Shown: positions 59,635 to 64,000 of the stretch, piece by piece
How the letters are laid out: the number at the start of each line of letters is the position of its first letter
Numbering within the stretch: position 1 is the first letter of the stretch
Source of the DNA: Cervus elaphus
Lineage: Eukaryota > Chordata > Mammalia > Artiodactyla > Cervidae
DNA: 64,000 bases
Direction: 5' to 3'
NCBI RefSeq assembly: GCF_910594005.1
Contig: NC_057817.1
Coordinates: forward strand, 31,349,001-31,413,000
Position numbers and translations under genes: made by a program
Notes under the pieces: generated by a model
Told to the model about the DNA's origin: nothing
Seen by the model: only the letters and a program-made list of their open reading frames with translations
The model's database searches: none

Positions 59635-60546
59635 ATGAACAACTTTACTTTCTTCACTGAGTTCACCCTCCTCGGGCTGTCTGCTGACCCCCACATCCAG
59701 GCTCTGCTCTTTGTGCTGTTCCTGGGGATTTACCTCCTGACATTAGTGGGGAACACGGCGATGATCTTGATCATCAAGGCCGATTCTCGGCTCCACACAC
59801 CCATGTACTTCTTCCTCGGACACCTATCTTTCCTGGATCTCAGTTTCTCCTCAGTCACTGTGCCCAAAATGCTACAGAACTTCTTGTCGCGGAAGAAAAG
59901 CATCTCAGTGTGGGGCTGCATCACCCAGAGTTTCTTTTTTCTCCTTTATGGGTGTGCTGAAGCCAGTCTTCTCTCTGCCATGGCCTACGACCGCTGTGCT
60001 GCTGTCTGCCACCCTCTGCTGTACACTGTGGTCATGAACAGGCCTCTCTGCGCTGCAATGGTGTGTGCAGCATGGCTGGTGGGGCTTCTGAACTCACTAT
60101 TGAATCATCTTTTCATCCACACGTTACATTTCTGTGGGTCTAACACTGTCTCCCATTTCTTCTGTGAACTACCGTCACTCTTCTCCCTGTCCTGTACTGA
60201 TCCCACTGCGAACGAGTTCCTTCTATCAGGGTCCAGTGCATTTCTGGGACTTCTGACACTTCCCCTGATCCTGTTCTCTTACTCCAGAATCATTTCTGCC
60301 GTTCTGAACATCCATTCCTCTGAGGGCCAAGGCAAGGCCTTCTCTACCTGCTCTTCCCACCTCACTGTGGTGCTCCTGTTCTATGGGACGGCTCTATTCA
60401 GGTACATCAGCCCCGCCTCAGGCTCAATGTTGGAGCGAGTGGTCTCCATTCAGTACAGTGTCATCACATCCTTGCTGAACCCTCTCATCTACAGCCTCAA
60501 GAACCAGGAGGTGAAGGGCGCTCTGCAAAGGATGCTGAGGAAGTGA
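59635..60546 (+). CDS. Olfactory receptor, OR8-family, OR8S-like (OR-E)
   Basis: Intact odorant receptor of 303 residues. Visible: NFT glycosylation site (3-5), LLGLSADPHIQALLFVLFLG in the N-terminus and TM1, TM1 GN, TPMYFFLGHLSFLDL, cysteines CGSN / FFCELPSL / SLSC in ECL2, KAFSTCSSHL, and NPLIYSLKNQEVK in TM7. The TM3 end reads MAYDRC: the tyrosine of the DRY motif, which contacts the G protein in this receptor class, is Cys at residue 121 (TGT at 59995-59997). ATG 59635 is the first in the exon after the splice acceptor and gives the family-typical N-terminus. Sister copy of OR-D. A 30-base block in the N-terminal coding region (from 59675) is essentially identical to pseudogene OR-C. The antisense MLT1 LTR lies just upstream. 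Function as an odorant receptor is a family inference; the DRC change makes normal signalling less certain. Confidence 0.94.
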   Translation: MNNFTFFTEFTLLGLSADPHIQALLFVLFLGIYLLTLVGNTAMILIIKADSRLHTPMYFFLGHLSFLDLSFSSVTVPKMLQNFLSRKKSISVWGCITQSFFFLLYGCAEASLLSAMAYDRCAAVCHPLLYTVVMNRPLCAAMVCAAWLVGLLNSLLNHLFIHTLHFCGSNTVSHFFCELPSLFSLSCTDPTANEFLLSGSSAFLGLLTLPLILFSYSRIISAVLNIHSSEGQGKAFSTCSSHLTVVLLFYGTALFRYISPASGSMLERVVSIQYSVITSLLNPLIYSLKNQEVKGALQRMLRK

Positions 60547-60676
60547 ATGTGATCCCCAGAGGAAGGATTCTCTGTGTGGTTTTAGTCAGAGAGTGGGGAG
60601 GAGGGATATTTGGAAACACCTGGAGAGTAAAAAAAGATATTGGAGGTCAATATAAATATCTTAAAAAAGTTATATA

Positions 60677-60853
60677 GTGATTCTCAAAGTGTCATCCACA
60701 TACCAGCAGCATCAGAATGTGCATCATCTGCAAGCTTCCTAGAAAGTCTCAGACCCAACCCTGATCTACTGAATCAGAAACTGTAGAGGTGGAGCTCAAC
60801 AGTCTGTTTCTTAATTATGACCATGATGCATGCTTGAATTTGAGAAACAGTGT
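60677..60853 (+). mobile_element. MER5A-like hAT DNA transposon remnant
   Basis: Starts agtgattctcaaagtgtc and ends tttgagaaacagtg, near-perfect terminal inverted repeats of the MER5 family; the centre has ctactgaatcagaaactgta. A non-autonomous relic about the full family length. Confidence 0.88.
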
Positions 60854-61491
60854 TTAGCCTAATGAATGTTTGAGAAAACTCTCTTTGGAAAAAGGTGGGA
60901 TACTGACATCAAGGTGAAGAATCCCACTTAAATGAAAAAGTTGGTCAAGCAGTCAAGAAGAGAACATTTGACTAACTGATCTTATGATCTGTTTCCCTCT
61001 ACAAAACTGTAAAAATGAAAATTCCCTACATTATTTTAGCGTGTTGTAAGGAGGAGAAGAGCTCGACTGTCCACAAAGGCAGATGCAGCCTGCTCCTTCC
61101 ACCTCCACTGGGGAGCTGCCATTATAACAGATTCTTCAGTACAGCATGAGGCCAATGGACAGATGCTCCAGAGCAGCAACTAGCAAGCACTTCCTTTACC
61201 TCACCTGAGAGCAGCTGAGGGCATTCAGTAGCCAGTTCGCCTGATTAGAGGTCATGAGCTTGTCCCAGAGAGCAAGGGCAGCCTGAGGTTATGGTGGAAG
61301 CAGTATTCCACCTGAGATAGCCCTTCGTGTGTCAGCACTTTCACTGAGAAACTCTGCTTCCTGACCTGGTTTTCTGGGCTATGCTATCAGCATCTCTGAG
61401 CATTGAGTTCTTTTTGCTTCTGTACTTTTGGCCACAAGACTACTTTTGTCTCATTCTTCCTGAAGGACTAGTGACCTCTCTCAGTTTTTAA
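60854..61491. other. Intergenic, nothing recognised
   Basis: No supported gene or repeat. Confidence 0.3.
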
Positions 61492-62655
61492 CTATGGCAT
61501 CTAGTCCCATCACTTCATGGGAAATAGATGGGGGAAACAGTGGAAATAGTGTCAGACTTTATTTTTGGGGGCTCCAAAATCACTGCAGATGGTGTTTGCA
61601 GCCATGAAATTAAAAGATGCTTACTCCTTGGAAGGAAAGTTATGACCAACCTGGATAGCATATTTAAAAGCAGAGACATTACTTTGCCAACAAAGGTCCG
61701 TCTAGTCGAAGCTATGGTTTTTCCAGTGGTCATGTATGGATGTGAGAGTTGGATGGTGAAGAAAGCTGAGTGCCAAAGAATTGATGCTTTTGTTTTTTTT
61801 TTAAACTTTTAAACAATTGTATCATTTATTTTTTTCTTCTCTTTTTTCATTTATTTTTATTAATTGGAGGCTAATTACTTTACAATATTATAGTGGTTTT
61901 TGCCATACCCTGACATGAATCAGCCATGGATTTACATGTGTTCTCCATCCCTATCCCCCCTCCCGCCTTCCTCCCCATCCCATCCCTCTGGGTGTTCCAA
62001 GTGCACCAGCCCTGAGCACTTGTCACATGCATCCAACCTGGGCTGGCGATCTGTTTCACACTTGATAATATACATGTTTCAATGCTATTCTCTCAGATCA
62101 TCCCACCCTTGCCTTCTCCCACAGAGTCCAAAAGTCTGTTCTGTACATCTGTGTCTCTTTTTCTGTTTTGCATATAGGGTTATCGTTACCATCTTTTTAA
62201 AATCCATATATATGTGTTAGTATACTGTATTGGTCTCTATCTTTCTAGCTTACTTCACTCCGTATAATGGGCTCCAAATTGATGCTTTTGAACTGTGGTG
62301 TTGGAGAAGACTCTTGAGAGTCCCTTGGACTGCAAGAAGATCCAACCAGTCCATCCTAAAGGAGATCAGTCCTGGGTGTTCATTGGAAGGACTGATGCTG
62401 AAGCTGAAACTCCAATACTTTGGCCACCTCATGCGAAGAGTTGACTCATTGGAAAAGACCCTAATGCTGGGAAGGATTGGGGGCAGGAGAAGGGGACGAC
62501 AGAGGATGAGATGGCTGGATGGCATCACCGACTCAATGGACATGGGTTTGGGTAGACTCCGGGAGTTGGTGATGGACAGGGAGGCCTGGCATGCTGCGGT
62601 TCATGGGGTCACAAAGAGTCGGACACGACTGAGCGACTGAACTGAACTGAACTGA
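61492..62655 (+). mobile_element. 5'-truncated BovB LINE split by an L1
   Basis: ORF2 C-terminal coding is open in two parts: 61528-61792 (GSKITADGV, LGRKVMTNLDSIF, YGCESWMVKKAECQRIDAF) and 62277-62640 (ELWCWRRLLRVPWTARRSNQ, RQRMRWLDGITDSM, KSRTRLSD). It ends in the repeated gaactgaactgaactga tail. Little decay, so among the youngest BovB copies here. The endonuclease and reverse transcriptase are missing. Confidence 0.93.
61793..62276 (-). mobile_element. Ruminant L1 3' end inserted in BovB
   Basis: Begins with a poly(T)-rich run (the L1 tail), then attaattggaggctaattac, gacatgaatcagccatggat and reverse L1 3' UTR and ORF2 end (gcttacttcactccgtataa). Flanked by aattgatgcttttg at 61779-61792 and 62277-62290, a 14-bp target duplication. 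The insertion occurred after the BovB arrived. Confidence 0.95.
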
Positions 62656-62928
62656 TACCATATATCATAGTTACAGAATTGTATATCGTGTATAAAAAGA
62701 AAATAAGCCAACTGTGTGCTCTGCTTAAGAAATATAGCATTTTTAGAACCTTGGACACTCCACTTGTAGCCCCCATCAATGGAACTTCTCCCCTCCCCAG
62801 ATGTAACTTCTATTCTGAATTGTACAATACTCATTCTCTTGCTTTTATTTATAGCTTATCACTTACTTGTTACCCCTAAATAAGATTGCTGAGTTCTGCC
62901 TCAGCAGTTTTTGAACTTTATGTGAGGG

Positions 62929-63148
62929 GGGGCTTCCGTAGTCGCTCAGACTATAAAGAATGTGCCTGCATAGCAGGAGATTTGATCCCTGGGTTCAATC
63001 CCTGAGTCAGGAAGAGCCCCTGAAGAAGGGAATGGCAACCCACTCCAGTATTCTTGCCTGGGGAATTCCATGAACAGAGGAACCTGGTGGGCTACAGTTC
63101 ATGGGTTTACAAAGAGTCGGACATGACTGAGCAACTTTCACTTTTAAT
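62929..63148 (+). mobile_element. Bov-tA SINE
   Basis: ggcttccgtagtcgctcaga, gaagggaatggcaacccact, to cggacatgactgagcaactt. Carries a small insertion in the tRNA-like head. Confidence 0.92.
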
Positions 63149-63480
63149 GATTTGCTTCTTTCACCTAACAGTATTTATTCTTGTGTTTATAGGTATGTCT
63201 TTGTAAATACTTTGATTATTTTTTAAGAGTTTAATCAATGGTAATTATAGTAATTATTGGTACATTCAGGCTGATTTCTCTTTTTCCAACATCTTTTGTA
63301 TCTTCCTTTTACTTCCCACACTTTTTTCCCTTTTCCTCTCTACTTGTTCATTCTTTTGACAGCTACCCTATCTTTTATTATCATACTAGTTTTACCTAAG
63401 AAACCTAAAGTTAGTATCATTTTTATTGAAGTAAAGTTGATTTATTACAATATTTTGTTAGTGTCTGGTATACAGTAAAG

Positions 63481-63482
<2 letters not shown>

Positions 63483-63533
<51 letters not shown>
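63483..63533. repeat. (TA)n microsatellite
   Basis: About 25 uninterrupted TA units. Confidence 0.97.
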
Positions 63534-63536
<3 letters not shown>

Positions 63537-63661
63537 GTTTGTTGTTTAGTCATTAAGTTGTGTGCAACCTTTTGTGACCCATGGACTGTAGCCTATCAGG
63601 CTCCTCTATGCATGGGATTTCCCAGGCAAGAATACTAGAGTGAATTGCCATTTCTTTCTCC
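63534..63661 (-). mobile_element. Truncated Bov-tA SINE nested in L1 (TA)n
   Basis: tgttgtttagtcattaagtt to gaattgccatttctttctcc; only the BovB-derived body remains, the tRNA head is missing. TA-rich sequence continues on the other side. Confidence 0.85.
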
Positions 63662-64000
63662 TATACATATATATATATGTATTTATTCTTTCTCAGATTC
63701 TTTTCCATTATGGTTTATTACAAGGTACTGAATATAGTTACCTATGCTATACAGTAGGATTTTGTTGTTTATTTGATATATAGTAGCTTCTGTCTTCTAA
63801 TCCCAAACCCCTAATTTATCCATTTGCTTCCCTCTTTCCCTTTTGGTAACCATAAATTTGTTTTCTATGTCTGTGAGTCTGTTTCTATTTCTTAAATAAG
63901 TGCATTTATATCATGTTTTAGATTTCACATATAAGTGATATCATATGATATTTGTCTTTCTTTGTCTGACTTAGTATGATAATCTGTAGGTCCATACATG

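Larger units (their letters stand above)
63410..64000 (-). mobile_element. Antisense L1 3' region, runs off window
   Basis: tttattgaagtaaagttgat, gtgtctggtatacagtaaag, then after the inserts ttctcagattcttttccatt, gtaaccataaatttgttttc and gatatcatatgatatttgtc. Same element type as 51145-52440. Continues beyond 64000. Confidence 0.85.

Noticed and set aside
1..64000. An undescribed multi-gene system
   Set aside because: All supported genes are odorant receptors; the remaining structure is explained by known classes of retroposon or is unrecognised non-coding DNA.

Overview
The window is nuclear DNA from a ruminant, most likely a bovid. The evidence is the dense mixture of BovB (RTE-type) LINE fragments, tRNA-Glu/BovB-derived Bov-tA SINEs, ruminant L1 (L1-BT-like) copies and cetartiodactyl CHR-type SINEs, over older mammalian repeats (MIR, L2, MaLR LTR, MER5A, L1M). 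I cannot tell cattle, sheep, goat or another bovid apart from the sequence alone.

The only host genes I can support are olfactory receptor (OR) genes. All lie on the + strand and each is a single coding exon: OR-A (3433-4368), OR-B (21792/21858-22793), a disrupted pseudogene OR-C (37199-38166), OR-D (45754-46665) and OR-E (59635-60546). They are class II receptors that most resemble family 8, subfamily S (OR8S1-like). This would fit the cluster syntenic with human 12q13, but that placement is inference. Most copies have a pyrimidine tract and AG splice acceptor 13-22 bases before the start codon, the usual OR layout of one or more 5' UTR exons and an intronless coding exon. The genes are 14-18 kb apart centre to centre and form a small tandem array. 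OR-A, OR-B and OR-C are one subgroup; OR-D and OR-E are another.

Between the genes almost everything recognisable is transposon. 1-1.6 kb: degraded L1/HAL1-like ORF1. 5-10.6 kb: LTR, SINE and antisense L1 with a nested BovB. 10.8-13.4 kb: a 5'-truncated L1 with a long readable ORF2 C-terminal part. 16.3-17.1 kb: a 125-bp inverted repeat that includes a Bov-tA SINE. 22.9-31.2 kb: BovB and L1 wreckage, including two BovB copies head to head. 33.5-34.0 kb: a solo LTR with a 4-bp target duplication. 44.6-45.5 kb: L2. 49.4-54.5 kb: BovB, L1 and CHR. 59.0-59.5 kb: an MLT1-type LTR just upstream of OR-E. 61.5-62.7 kb: BovB split by an L1. 63.4 kb to the end: antisense L1.

The most interesting signals are: a roughly 700-bp stretch of about 98.7% identity shared by OR-A and OR-B inside otherwise diverged genes (gene conversion); loss of the conserved start codon in OR-B (ATG to ATC); a retroposon insertion in OR-C with an intact 11-bp target duplication; and a DRY-to-DRC change in OR-E. 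I found no sign of an unknown multi-gene system. This is a vertebrate OR cluster in a repeat-rich region.
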